A stretch of 64,000 nucleotides of DNA from Isosphaera sp. (GTDB lineage: Bacteria > Planctomycetota > Planctomycetia > Gemmatales > Gemmataceae), in the NCBI GenBank assembly GCA_013822345.1, contig PNKH01000026.1:1-64000 (forward strand), read 5' to 3'. Position 1 is the stretch's first letter; each line of letters opens with the position of its first letter. Both the position numbers and the translations under genes were made by a program. This document shows positions 1 through 8,535 of the stretch, one piece after another. The notes under the pieces were generated by a model. That model searched no databases, had not been told where the DNA came from, and was given only the letters and a program-made list of their open reading frames with translations.

Positions 1-829
1 TTCGCCCGGCGGACCGGTCGTCAACGACCGCGGCGAACTCGTCGGCGTGCTGTCGGAGAAGGAGTCGGCGCAGGTGGTCGGGTACGCGGTGGCGGCGGAC
101 GAGGTCGCCGCGTTCCTCGACGCCGTCCGCCCCGACCGCCCGGCCCGGACACTGGCCGGGTTGGTGGCGCGGGTCGAGGCGCTGCCCGCGGCGTTCGCCG
201 CCGCGGCGGCCGCCGGCCTCGGGCGGCGGGCCGAACAGCTCTTCCGCGACGGGCGGGGGGAGCTCGCGGCCGCCGACATCCGGGCCGCCCTGCGGCTCGA
301 CCCGAGGTGCGTCCCGGCCCTGCGGGCGGGGGCGATGCTGCACCTCGCCGGCGGCCGCCTGGGCGCGGGCCGCGCCGACCTCGACGCGGCCGCCGCGGCC
401 GGGCCGTTCGACCGCCTGGTGCTGTCCGTCCGGGCGGACCTGGCGGCGGACGCGAAGGACTGGCGGGCGGCCCGCGGCGACCTGGAGCGGCTCCTCGGGG
501 TCGACCCGACGAACCAGCACGCCCGCCGCCGGCTCGTCCCGGTGCTGCTGGAACTCGGCGAGGACGCCAAGGCGGCCGCGGCGGTGGCCGACGTGCTGCG
601 GGTCGACCCGAAGCTCCTGATGGCCGTCGCCGCGGACCTGCTCGCCCAGGCCGAGGTATTGGCGAAGAAGTTCCCGGACGCCCCGTCGGTCCCGGCCGGG
701 TGGCTGGTGCGGGCGATGACCGCGGCGAAGCGGGACGAGTTCGCCGCCGCGCTGAAGCGGGCCGCAGCCGCGACGGACGACGCCGCCCGCCTGGCGGCGC
801 TCCGCGACGGGTTGCGGAAGTTGAGGTAG
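1..829 (+). CDS. Trypsin-like serine protease carboxyl end with TPR-like region (partial, 5' end outside window)
   Basis: The gene enters from the left edge in frame 2 and ends at a TAG at 827-829. The first residues, SPGGPVVNDRGELVGVLSE, look like the end of an S1C/DegP-type trypsin-like domain, where GGPVV follows the catalytic serine and a G-x-LVGV strand comes next. Most of the catalytic triad lies outside the window, so activity cannot be judged. After a short linker come about 170 residues of alanine-rich paired helices with TPR character (for example AALRLDP and LLGVDP turns). Protease-TPR fusions are common among planctomycete exported proteins. A GTG at 47 is inside the domain and is not the real start. 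The gene is followed directly by a long palindrome. Confidence 0.6.
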   Translation, partial: SPGGPVVNDRGELVGVLSEKESAQVVGYAVAADEVAAFLDAVRPDRPARTLAGLVARVEALPAAFAAAAAAGLGRRAEQLFRDGRGELAAADIRAALRLDPRCVPALRAGAMLHLAGGRLGAGRADLDAAAAAGPFDRLVLSVRADLAADAKDWRAARGDLERLLGVDPTNQHARRRLVPVLLELGEDAKAAAAVADVLRVDPKLLMAVAADLLAQAEVLAKKFPDAPSVPAGWLVRAMTAAKRDEFAAALKRAAAATDDAARLAALRDGLRKLR

Positions 830-834
830 CTGCC

Positions 835-927
835 GTAGGGTGGGCCGAGCCGGCGCCTCGCCGGCGAGTCCCACCGGACCCGAAGAGGTGGGACTCGCCG
901 GCGAGGCGCCGGCTCGGCCCACCCTAC
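835..927. repeat. Long inverted repeat, family P (arm type A on both sides)
   Basis: Two 41-base arms (835-875 and 887-927) are exact reverse complements around an 11-base loop. The outer end reads GTAGGGTGGGCCGAGCC. Related elements lie at 27903, 44754 and 58967. This copy fills the gap between the protease/TPR gene and the flavoenzyme gene, both on the plus strand, and ends 10 bases before the flavoenzyme start codon. It could fold as a strong intercistronic hairpin. Confidence 0.9.
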
Positions 928-936
928 AACACCCCA

Positions 937-2070
937 ATGAACCGCACCTTCGACGTGATCGTCCTCGGGGTCGGCGGGATGGGGTCCGCCACGTGCCTGG
1001 AGCTGGCCCGCCGCGGCCGCCGCGTCCTCGGGCTGGAGCAGTTCCCGCTCGCCCACGCCCGCGGCAGCTCGCACGGCCACACCCGGATCATCCGCACCGC
1101 GTACTACGAGCACCCCGGGTACGTCCCGCTCCTCCGGACCGCCTTCGCGAAGTGGCACGAGCTGGAACAACTCACCGGCCGGCACCTCCTCACCGCGTGC
1201 CCGTGCCTGAACGTCGGCGTGCCAGGCAGCGAACTGGTCGAGGGGGTGCGGGCGTCGGTCCGGGAGCACCGCCTGGCGGCCGAGGAGCTGACCGCCGCCG
1301 ACCTCGCCCGCCGCTACCCGCCGTTCGCGTTCCCCGCGGACTGCGCCGCGGTGCTGGAGCACGCGGCCGGGTTCCTGTACGTCGAGGACTGCGTCCGGAC
1401 CCAGATTGACGCCGCGGTGTCACTCGGGGCGGATGTCCGCGCCGAGGAGCCGGTGCGCGGGTGGAAGGCTGTCGGCGAAGGGGTCGAGGTGACGACCGAC
1501 CGGGGGACGTACCACGCGGCGAAGCTGGTGGTCACCGCCGGGGCGTGGGCGACCCGGCTCCTCGCCGACCTCGGCGTCCCGCTCGCCGTGATGCGGCAAA
1601 CGCTCCTGTGGTTCGACGCCGGCGGCCGCGCCGCCGACTTCCGCCGCGACCGGTTCCCGATCTTCATCGCCGACGTGCCCGGCGGACCGTTCTACGGGCT
1701 CCCCGCGGTCGACCGGTTCGGGGTGAAGGTCGCCCGCCACTACGGCGCCCCGGAACTGCCCGACCCGGCCGGCGTGACCTGGGACGTGACCGCCGCGGAC
1801 GTGGCCGCCGTCCGCCCGCTCCTCAGCCGGCACCTGCCCGGCCTCGGGCCGCTGACCAAGGGCCAGGTGTGCATGTACACGGTCACCCCGGACCGGCACT
1901 TCGTCGTCGACACCCACCCGCGCCACCCGCAGGTGGCGGTGGCGTGCGGGTTCTCCGGGCACGGGTTCAAGTTCGCCCCGGTGGTCGGCGAGGTCCTCGC
2001 CGACCTCGCCCTGACCGGCGCCACCACGCACGGGGTCGGCCTGTTCTCGGCGCGGCGGTTCGTCGGCTGA
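937..2070 (+). CDS. FAD-dependent amine oxidoreductase, monomeric sarcosine oxidase / N-methyltryptophan oxidase type
   Basis: This 377-residue protein has the length and layout of the monomeric sarcosine oxidase family, which oxidises N-methyl amino acids to the free amine, formaldehyde and hydrogen peroxide. The FAD-binding motif GVGGMGSA is at residues 11-18, and the family block ARGSSHGHTRIIR is at about 41-53. The segment VCMYTVTPD near 311-319 contains Cys312, at the position where this family attaches FAD covalently. GFSGHGFKFAP near 338-348 is the family's carboxyl-terminal flavin-contact block. I chose the ATG at 937 because GxGGxG starts there; longer in-frame readings run through the upstream palindrome and look like no protein. 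The substrate (sarcosine, N-methyltryptophan or another secondary amine) cannot be told. There is no signal peptide, so it should be cytoplasmic. Confidence 0.85.
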   Translation: MNRTFDVIVLGVGGMGSATCLELARRGRRVLGLEQFPLAHARGSSHGHTRIIRTAYYEHPGYVPLLRTAFAKWHELEQLTGRHLLTACPCLNVGVPGSELVEGVRASVREHRLAAEELTAADLARRYPPFAFPADCAAVLEHAAGFLYVEDCVRTQIDAAVSLGADVRAEEPVRGWKAVGEGVEVTTDRGTYHAAKLVVTAGAWATRLLADLGVPLAVMRQTLLWFDAGGRAADFRRDRFPIFIADVPGGPFYGLPAVDRFGVKVARHYGAPELPDPAGVTWDVTAADVAAVRPLLSRHLPGLGPLTKGQVCMYTVTPDRHFVVDTHPRHPQVAVACGFSGHGFKFAPVVGEVLADLALTGATTHGVGLFSARRFVG

Positions 2071-2154
2071 CCGGGCACCTGCGGGCCGGTGAACGGCACC
2101 CGGTTTGCCGTCCACACCTCCCGTCGGGATTCGCCCCAACCACGGGAGCCGTCC

Positions 2155-3156
2155 ATGACCCGCGCCGCCTGGCTCGCCGCCCTCGGGGCCGGCGGGTATC
2201 TCGCCTACCGCGCCTTCCGGCCGCGGTACGACTTCCGCGACCGCCACGTCCTCGTCACCGGCGGGACCCGCGGCCTCGGCCTCGTCATGGCCCGGCAGCT
2301 CGCCGCCGCCGGCGCCCGGCTGTCGGTCTGCAGCCGCGACCCGGCCGAGGTCGCCCGCGCCGCCGCCGACCTGACCGCCCGCGGGGCCCGGGTCGTCGCC
2401 GCCGCGTGCGACGTGACCGACCGCGACCGGGTCCGCGAGTTCGTCGCCGCCGCCCGCCGCGGCAACGGCCCGGTCGACGTGCTCGTCAACAACGCCGGCG
2501 TCATCCGCGTCGGCCCGGTCGAGGAGATGACCGAGGACGACTTCGAGCAGTCGCTCCGGACGCACCTCTGGGCCGCCCTGTACACCACGCTCGAAGTCCT
2601 GCCGGAGATGCGCGCCCGCCGCGCCGGCCGGATCCTGAACGTCTCGTCGTTCGGCGGGAAGGTCGCCGTCCCGCACCTGCTGCCGTACACGGCGGGGAAG
2701 TTCGCCCTGGTCGGGCTGTCGCACGGGCTGCGGGCGGAACTCGCCAAGGACGGGGTGGTGGTGACGGTCGTCTGCCCCGGCCTGGTCCGGACCGGGAGCC
2801 ACCGGAACGCCGAGTTCAAGGGCCGCCACGACGAGGAGTACGCGTGGTTCGCCCTCGGGAACGCCACCCCGGGGCTGTCGATGAGCGCCGAGGCGGCGGC
2901 CCGGAAGGCGCTGGCGGCGTGCGCCCGCGGGGACGCCGAGGCGGTGCTCGGGCTGCCGGCGAAGCTGGCGGTCGCCGCCCAGGGCGTCGCCCCGAACCTG
3001 TTCGCCGGGCTCCTCGCCCTGGTCAACCGGTGGGTGCTGCCGGACCCTGGCGGGATCGGCACCGCGGCCGCCCGGGGCCGCGACAGCCGCGGGGCGCTGC
3101 CGGAGTTCGTGACCGCCCACACCGACCGGGCCGCGGCCCGGAACAACGAAGGCTAG
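2155..3156 (+). CDS. SDR family NAD(P)-dependent oxidoreductase with amino-terminal hydrophobic anchor
   Basis: A 333-residue classical short-chain dehydrogenase. The dinucleotide-binding motif TGGTRGLG is at about 35-42, NNAG at 112-115, and the catalytic set is Ser164/165 with Tyr178 and Lys182 in PYTAGK. The first 20 residues are hydrophobic and may form a membrane anchor or hydrophobic lid. The ATG at 2155 is preferred because GGGAG lies eight bases upstream; an in-frame GTG at 2089 is possible but has poorer context. The tail beyond residue 230 is longer than in the smallest SDRs. The substrate is unknown. The gene is convergent with the next one, and a palindrome lies between their ends. 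Confidence 0.85.
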   Translation: MTRAAWLAALGAGGYLAYRAFRPRYDFRDRHVLVTGGTRGLGLVMARQLAAAGARLSVCSRDPAEVARAAADLTARGARVVAAACDVTDRDRVREFVAAARRGNGPVDVLVNNAGVIRVGPVEEMTEDDFEQSLRTHLWAALYTTLEVLPEMRARRAGRILNVSSFGGKVAVPHLLPYTAGKFALVGLSHGLRAELAKDGVVVTVVCPGLVRTGSHRNAEFKGRHDEEYAWFALGNATPGLSMSAEAAARKALAACARGDAEAVLGLPAKLAVAAQGVAPNLFAGLLALVNRWVLPDPGGIGTAAARGRDSRGALPEFVTAHTDRAAARNNEG

Positions 3157-3167
3157 AGCGGTTTCGG

Positions 3168-3216
3168 GTCCGCCGCTTGCGGCGTTGCGGGCCCCGCAAC
3201 GCCGCAAGCGGCGGAC
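3168..3216. repeat. Perfect palindrome, family Q, between convergent genes
   Basis: A 49-base inverted repeat with almost no loop, arms GTCCGCCGCTTGCGGCGTTG and complement. It begins 11 bases after the SDR stop and ends two bases before the stop of the opposing gene, so it could act as a bidirectional terminator. The same arm recurs at 26805 and 30106. No U-tract follows, so factor-independent termination is unproven. Confidence 0.88.
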
Positions 3217-3218
3217 GG

Positions 3219-5159
3219 TCACCGCCCGAACCCGGGTAGCAACTCCAGGTCGTTCCACACGCCGCGGTTCCGGCGGTCGGCCCCGGCCAGCCCGCCGGCC
3301 TTCTCCAGCCACACCGCCCCGGCGTCGACCACCGCCTTCAGCCCGCCGTTCTGCACCCCCGGCTGGAACACCTCCAGCCGCACCTCCGCCCCCGCCCGGG
3401 TCGCGGCCACCGTCGCCGGCGGCAGCCCCCCGACCGCCGCCGCGAACCCCGCCCGGGCCTTCTTCACCTCGTCCCGGAACGACTCCGGCAGCGGGTTCCC
3501 GTTCCGCAGGATGATCGGCTCGTCCCGCGGCACCACCGGCCCGGCCGCCGGCGGCGGGTCGAACACCCCGGCGGCCACGCGGCCGAGCGACACCACCCCG
3601 AACGCGGCCGCCCCGGCCGGCGGGGCCACCGCCCGGTCCCCGCCGGCCACCGAGGCGGCCGGGTCCGCGGCGACCGCCGCCGCCACCACCTTCCGGTCCA
3701 GCCCGACGGCTAGGACCGACCCCTTCCGGGCGTAGTGGACCGGGGCGTTCGGCGGCAGCCCGGCCGCGGACACCGAGAACACCTTCACCCCGCCGACCAC
3801 CTCGGTCGACGGCTGCGGCGCGGCCGCCCCGGACAGGTGCCCGACCAGCTTCGGCAGGAAGTCCTCCCAGGCGGCGGCCGCGTCCCCGTCCGCCAGGTGG
3901 AGGACGACCGTCGGCAGCGGCTTCGCCCCCTTCGGCAGCTCCTGCGCCGCCGGGAGGAAGACGGTCGCCCCGGTCGTCTTCCCGATCAGGGCGTCGGACA
4001 CCGGGATCTTCGATTGCTGCTCGAGCTCGCGGACCGCCTCGCCCGGGAGCCGGCCGAGTTCCCCGCCGGCCTTGGCCAGGGCGTCGAGGAACCCGAGCAC
4101 GGCGGCCGCCCGGTCCTTCTCCGGGAAGGTGACGGCGAGCGCGTACCCGGCCGGGCGGCGGGCGTGGTGGAGCATCTCGACCTTCACCCCCGGCCCGGCC
4201 AGGAAGTCGGCGAACGGGCTCTTCACGGCCGGGTCGAGCGTCGCGGACACGGTCGCCGCCACCCCGCCGTCGCGGAACCGGACGCTCCCGGCGACCGCCC
4301 TCACGGCCTTCGGGTTGGCGGCCAGGTTGAACCACGCGACCGGGTCGACGCCGAGCCACTCGCCGACCCCGGCGGGCGCCCCGCGGGCCTTCCCGGCGGC
4401 GTCCGTCCTGGCGGTGAACTCGGGGTAGTCGACGAAGAAGAACAGCCCGGGCTTGCGGTGGGCGGCGGCAGCCGCGGCGAACGCGGCGGACCTGGCGAGC
4501 CCGCCGTCCTTGTCCTCGCCGGCGAACCGCCGGAGGGCGTGCCCGACCGCCGTCTTGCTCGACCCGAGGACGAACAGCCCGGGGGTGTACGCGACCGTCG
4601 GCTCGTGCCCGCCCTCGGCCTGCGGCCGGTCCTTGTCGAGCTTCGGGACGCCGTCGTTGTCGTAGTTGACGTTCGGGGTGCGGTGCTGGAACACGGGGAC
4701 CTTGCCGACCTCGCCGACCTTCCGGAGGGTCGGGGTGAGGGTGACGTAGGCGCGGGCGGCGAGGCCGGCGGCCGGGCTGTCGGCGGTGAGGGCGACGAGG
4801 TACGCCTCGGGCTCCCCGTTGGGGGTGTACCCGACCAGCCCGGCGGCGAGGCGGACGTTCTTGAACTCGCCGGCCAGCTCCGGGGAGGCGAGGAGCCCGA
4901 CGAGGGCCAGGTGGCGGCTGCCGCCGAGGTCGAACAGGGTCTTGGCCGCGTCCTTCCGGGCGTGGACGAACGGGATGCTGTCCTCCAGCGCGGTCCCCTT
5001 GACGAGGGCGGCGAGGTCCGGGGCGAGGGCGGCCGGGTCGACGACCTCGGCGTAGGCGAGGGTGCCGGGCGGGAACAGGGTGGCGGGGTCGGGCGGGGCG
5101 GCGGCCGCGGGGGCGGACAGCAGCAGGGCTGCCGCCAGGGACCGGGTGAGCGTTCGCAC
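3219..5159 (-). CDS. Exported protein of unknown function, DUF3352-like in overall style
   Basis: A 646-residue protein with a signal peptide (RTLTRSLAAALLLSAPAAAA, cleavage near residue 21). The rest is a soluble repeat-like fold rich in short strands, with phrases such as PPGTLAYAEV near the start and LFFFVDYPEF in the middle. Planctomycete genomes carry many secreted proteins of this build that fall near DUF3352. I see no catalytic motif, heme site or membrane segment after the signal. The start is a GTG at 5159 with GGAG ten bases upstream; a longer reading from 5720 crosses the neighbouring gene and is rejected. It lies 41 bases downstream of another exported protein on the same strand and is probably co-transcribed with it. 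Confidence 0.72.
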   Translation of the reverse strand: MRTLTRSLAAALLLSAPAAAAPPDPATLFPPGTLAYAEVVDPAALAPDLAALVKGTALEDSIPFVHARKDAAKTLFDLGGSRHLALVGLLASPELAGEFKNVRLAAGLVGYTPNGEPEAYLVALTADSPAAGLAARAYVTLTPTLRKVGEVGKVPVFQHRTPNVNYDNDGVPKLDKDRPQAEGGHEPTVAYTPGLFVLGSSKTAVGHALRRFAGEDKDGGLARSAAFAAAAAAHRKPGLFFFVDYPEFTARTDAAGKARGAPAGVGEWLGVDPVAWFNLAANPKAVRAVAGSVRFRDGGVAATVSATLDPAVKSPFADFLAGPGVKVEMLHHARRPAGYALAVTFPEKDRAAAVLGFLDALAKAGGELGRLPGEAVRELEQQSKIPVSDALIGKTTGATVFLPAAQELPKGAKPLPTVVLHLADGDAAAAWEDFLPKLVGHLSGAAAPQPSTEVVGGVKVFSVSAAGLPPNAPVHYARKGSVLAVGLDRKVVAAAVAADPAASVAGGDRAVAPPAGAAAFGVVSLGRVAAGVFDPPPAAGPVVPRDEPIILRNGNPLPESFRDEVKKARAGFAAAVGGLPPATVAATRAGAEVRLEVFQPGVQNGGLKAVVDAGAVWLEKAGGLAGADRRNRGVWNDLELLPGFGR

Positions 5160-5200
5160 GGGGGCACTCCGGGGGTTGGGCCGCGTCCGGCGGGTCGGGT

Positions 5201-5686
5201 TTACTCCGGCCGGTCGTCGGGCCGGGCGGCGTCGACGAACACCGGCTTCGTCGGGTCGTAACTGTACGTACCCTGGTAGCTGGCGACCCCGAGCCCGGTC
5301 GCGGTGCGGACGGCCCGGACGGCCTGGCCGAACCCGTTCGCGTCCGGGCTGTGGGGGACGGAGACGTACGGCCGGTTCCCCCGCCCCTCGTGGAACAGTT
5401 CCGCAACCTCGATGCCTTTCGGCACCTCGGCCGCCTGCGTGTGATACCCGCACAAGACGACCTTGGTCAGCCGGGTGTTCGGCCCGACGATCACCTGCCA
5501 GGTGACCGGCTCGTACGCGCTGAGGACCAGCGTCACGTCCTTCCCGGGCCGGTTCACCGCGACCTGGGCCTTGACCGAGACCTTCCCGCCGCCGGCCACC
5601 CGGGCGTACGACTCGTACAGCCCGACGACGTGCAACTCCGGCCCCGGCCCGGCCGCGGCCAGCACCGCCACCGCCCACGCGACCAT
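5201..5686 (-). CDS. Small exported protein of unknown function
   Basis: A 161-residue protein with a short hydrophobic leader (VAWAVAVLAAAGPG) and then a beta-rich domain: LHVVGLYESY, a GGKVSVKAQVAVNRPGKDV strand pair, and later PYVSVPHSPDANGF. It contains one cysteine (VVLCGYH). The composition suggests a periplasmic or surface immunoglobulin-like fold, but I do not recognise the family by name. The start ATG at 5686 has GGAGG ten bases upstream. It is probably co-transcribed with the following gene on the minus strand. Confidence 0.7.
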   Translation of the reverse strand: MVAWAVAVLAAAGPGPELHVVGLYESYARVAGGGKVSVKAQVAVNRPGKDVTLVLSAYEPVTWQVIVGPNTRLTKVVLCGYHTQAAEVPKGIEVAELFHEGRGNRPYVSVPHSPDANGFGQAVRAVRTATGLGVASYQGTYSYDPTKPVFVDAARPDDRPE

Positions 5687-5775
5687 CGGAAGCCCTCCGA
5701 AGGTGAAGCCGATCCGTCACCCCACCGCCCGCTCCTGGTCACCGACCCGATGACGTACTGAGACGACCCGTAGCC

Positions 5776-5802
5776 CCACCTCTCCCCGCCGGGGAGAGGT
5801 GG
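5776..5802. repeat. Short inverted repeat matching the core of the 45899 element
   Basis: Arms CCACCTCTCCCC and GGGGAGAGGTGG surround three bases. The same CCTCTCCCC / GGGGAGAGG hairpin is nested inside the arms of the long palindrome at 45899-46071. It lies between two minus-strand genes and may be a truncated copy or a simple terminator hairpin. Confidence 0.75.
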
Positions 5803-5837
5803 AGACCGCGTCCCCTTCCCCACGCACCCGTCCCACC

Positions 5838-8348
5838 TCACTCCCGCCACGCCTTCAGCCGGGCCAGCGCCGCCCCGGCGTCGGCCGCCACCTTGTGCCC
5901 GGCCGGGCCGGCCGCCCACCTCCCCAGCACCCCCCGGGCGTCCGCCGACCCCAGCCCCTCCAGCACCTCCACCGCCCGCGCCGCCCGCAGGTCGGCGGCC
6001 GTCGGCGGGCCGTTCGCGATCCGCACCAGAGCGTCCGCCGCCAGCTGCCGGGCCTCCGGGTTCGCCGACTTCTCGGCCACCGCCCGCAGCGCCGCCCCCG
6101 CCTCCCCGCCGATCTCCGCCAACCCCTTCACCGCCGCCGCCCGCACCGGGAAGTCGTCGCTGTCCAGGTCGGCGACCAGCTTCGCGATCCGCCCGGCCGG
6201 GGCCGCCGCCGGGGCCGGCACCCGCGCCGCCAGCTCCCCCGCCGCCTCCGCCGGCCGCCGGTACAGGTACTCCATCCCCCGCTGGGCGGCCGCCGGGTCC
6301 GCCGACCCGAGCAGCCGGACCGCCTCCTCGAACCCGGCCACCGCCGCCGCCTCCGGCCGCGGCGCCGCCTTCCCGGTCGCGTCCCACACCACCACCGTCC
6401 CGTCCTCCGACGCCGTCGCCAGCCGGTCACCGGCCGGCGACCAGGCCACCCCGCCCGACTGACCGTCCTGCCCCTCGAACCGCGTCACCTCCCCGCCGGT
6501 CGCCAGGTCCCACACGGTCACCGCCCCGGCCGCCCCGGCGACCGCCACCCGCTTCCCGTCCGGGGAGAAGGCAACCCCCGACCCGCCCGAGGCCGGCCCG
6601 TCCCCCGCCAGCCGGCGGGCCAGGGCGCCGACCCGCACGTCGTACACCGACACCGGCCCGCCCCCGCCGTCCCACGCCGCCAGGTGCCGGCCGTCCGGGG
6701 AGAACGCCATCCCGGCCGACACGACCTCGAACCCGAACCGTTTCTTCCCGGTCCCGACCTCCCACACCGACACCGTCCGGTCGGCCACGGCCACCAGCCG
6801 GCCGTCCGGGGACAGCGCCCCCGGCCAGGCCCCGTCGCCCGGCCGCCCGAGCGGCAGGGTGCGGACCGGCTTCCCGGTCGCCACGTTCGCCACCACCACC
6901 GACCCCGGGCAAAACGCCGCCGCCCGGTTCGGGTCGGTCGGGCAGAACGCGACCGACCCCGCCCCGCCCGCCGGCACCGGCACCTTCCCGACCACCTTCC
7001 CGGTGTCCGGGTCGAACACCCGCAGCTCCGGCTCGTCGTCCCCGAACAGGACCGCCGCCCGGCGGGCGGCCGGGTCCCAGTACACCGCCCGGTCCGCCGC
7101 GTCCGGCAGCTCGACGACCTTCCCCGGCTTGCCGGTCGCGGCGTCGAACGCGTGGACCCGGCCCTCGGGGGCCAGCACCCAAACCGTCTTGCCGTCGGCC
7201 GAGAACCCGGGTCCGGACAGCGGCGGGAGCCGGTCCGCCGCCGGCCCCTTCCCGGTCTTCGGGTCCCAGACGACGATCCCGCCGCCCTCGCCCACCCCGG
7301 CCGCCCGGGTGCCGTCCGGGGCCAGCGCGAACGGCGGGTTGACCTTCGCCCCGGGCGGCCGGGTCGCCTCCCCCGCCGCCCCGGTCGCGGCGTCCAACCG
7401 GACCAACTCGCCGTCCGGGCCCAGGGCGAGGACGGCCTTCCCGTCGGCGGTGAACCGCGGGCAGAAGAACGGCCCCTCGTGGGCCGCGTACCCGTCCTCC
7501 GCCTCCTCGGCGTCGGTCGGGAAGACGTGGAGCCGCTCCCCGCCGACCGCCAGCCGGGCGCCGTCCGGGCTGAACGCGAACTCGGTGGCGTCGTCCTCGA
7601 CCCGGTACGTCCGGACCCGCTTGAACGTCCGCAGGTCCCAGAGCGACACCCCGTTGCCGCCGGCCCCGCCGAGCCACCGCCCGTCCGGCGAGTAGGCGAG
7701 CCGCCCGACCGCCTTCCCCGGCGGGCACTTCAGCTCCCGCAGCGGCTTGCCGGTCCGGAGGTCGATCAGCACCACCTTCCCGGCGGCCGCCGCCGCGAAC
7801 GACCCGAGCCCGGGGTGGACGGCGACCGCCTCCGTCCCCTCCGGCAGCGCCCCCTCGGGCAGCTCGCGGGCGGCCCCGCCCGGCGTCCACACCCGCGCCC
7901 GGTCGTCCTCGCCGACGGTCAGCACCGTCCCGTCCCGGGCGAACGCCCCGAGCCGCACCCGGTGGTTCAGCCGGGCCAACTGCCGGCCGGTCTCCGGGTC
8001 CCACGCCCGCAGCCCGTCCGGGGTGTCGGCCGCGCTGCCGAGGACGCGGCCGTCCGGGCTGAACGCCAGGCCGACGGGGGCTTGCCCGTGGCGGAGGCGG
8101 ACGGTCCCGTACCGGGCGACCGCCCCGGGCGGGAGCGGGTCGCCGAACCGGTCGAGCTTCGCCGCCGGGTCGTCCACCGGCGGCCGGGCGGCCGCGGGGG
8201 CGGGCCGGGTGGCGGACACCTTCCCGCCTTCGCCGAGGGCGTTCGGCCGCAGCGCCGGCCGGCGGATCAGGGCGCACCGCTCGGCCCGGACCTCGACCAC
8301 CGCCGCGGCCAGCAAGACCAGCACGCCGCCGCACGCCCATCGGGTCAT
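5838..8348 (-). CDS. Exported WD40-repeat protein with carboxyl-terminal HEAT-like helices
   Basis: An 836-residue protein. A signal peptide (residues 1-22, ending VEVRAE) is followed by a low-complexity linker and then, from about residue 75 to 640, a run of WD40-like units with SPDGR turns and VWD or LWD ends (for example AFSPDGRHLAAWD), enough for one or two beta-propellers. The last 190 residues are alpha-helical, with HEAT-like pieces such as DDFPVRAAAVKGLAEIG. WD40-HEAT exported proteins of this kind are abundant in Gemmata-type genomes, and their binding partners are not known. There is no catalytic motif. The gap to the next gene on the same strand holds a long palindrome (8404-8477). 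Confidence 0.82.
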   Translation of the reverse strand: MTRWACGGVLVLLAAAVVEVRAERCALIRRPALRPNALGEGGKVSATRPAPAAARPPVDDPAAKLDRFGDPLPPGAVARYGTVRLRHGQAPVGLAFSPDGRVLGSAADTPDGLRAWDPETGRQLARLNHRVRLGAFARDGTVLTVGEDDRARVWTPGGAARELPEGALPEGTEAVAVHPGLGSFAAAAAGKVVLIDLRTGKPLRELKCPPGKAVGRLAYSPDGRWLGGAGGNGVSLWDLRTFKRVRTYRVEDDATEFAFSPDGARLAVGGERLHVFPTDAEEAEDGYAAHEGPFFCPRFTADGKAVLALGPDGELVRLDAATGAAGEATRPPGAKVNPPFALAPDGTRAAGVGEGGGIVVWDPKTGKGPAADRLPPLSGPGFSADGKTVWVLAPEGRVHAFDAATGKPGKVVELPDAADRAVYWDPAARRAAVLFGDDEPELRVFDPDTGKVVGKVPVPAGGAGSVAFCPTDPNRAAAFCPGSVVVANVATGKPVRTLPLGRPGDGAWPGALSPDGRLVAVADRTVSVWEVGTGKKRFGFEVVSAGMAFSPDGRHLAAWDGGGGPVSVYDVRVGALARRLAGDGPASGGSGVAFSPDGKRVAVAGAAGAVTVWDLATGGEVTRFEGQDGQSGGVAWSPAGDRLATASEDGTVVVWDATGKAAPRPEAAAVAGFEEAVRLLGSADPAAAQRGMEYLYRRPAEAAGELAARVPAPAAAPAGRIAKLVADLDSDDFPVRAAAVKGLAEIGGEAGAALRAVAEKSANPEARQLAADALVRIANGPPTAADLRAARAVEVLEGLGSADARGVLGRWAAGPAGHKVAADAGAALARLKAWRE

Positions 8349-8403
8349 CGCCGGTCCTCCCCGGGGGAACGGACAGGGCCATCAGGTTTTCAGGGTGTGG
8401 TCG

Positions 8404-8477
8404 GGTCACCCGCTCCCTGACGGTCGCGGTTCGCCCGACCGCCCCGGCGAACCGCGACCGTCAGGGAGCGGGTGACC
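8404..8477. repeat. Long inverted repeat between minus-strand genes
   Basis: Two 31-base arms (8404-8434 and 8447-8477) are reverse complements around a 12-base loop. The arm begins GGTCACCCGCTCCCTGACGG. It lies between the end of the cytochrome/ThuA gene and the start of the WD40 gene. I see no second copy of this arm in the window. Confidence 0.88.
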
Positions 8478-8535
8478 GTCCCACCTCAACCAACCCCACC
8501 CCACGAACCCGACGGCCCCGGGGGAACGGGGCCGT

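Noticed and set aside
835-927. Peptide-like readings through the palindromes (for example GLAGEAPARPTL)
   Set aside because: They come from translating the repeat itself and recur at each family P copy; they are not protein domains.
1420-5406. Very long open frames overlapping annotated genes on the opposite strand or other frames (also 9224-12079, 23435-27400, 27995-29581 and others)
   Set aside because: In DNA this GC-rich, stops are rare in every frame. These frames have Arg/Pro/Gly-rich translations without family motifs, and they overlap genes with clear domains and ribosome sites.
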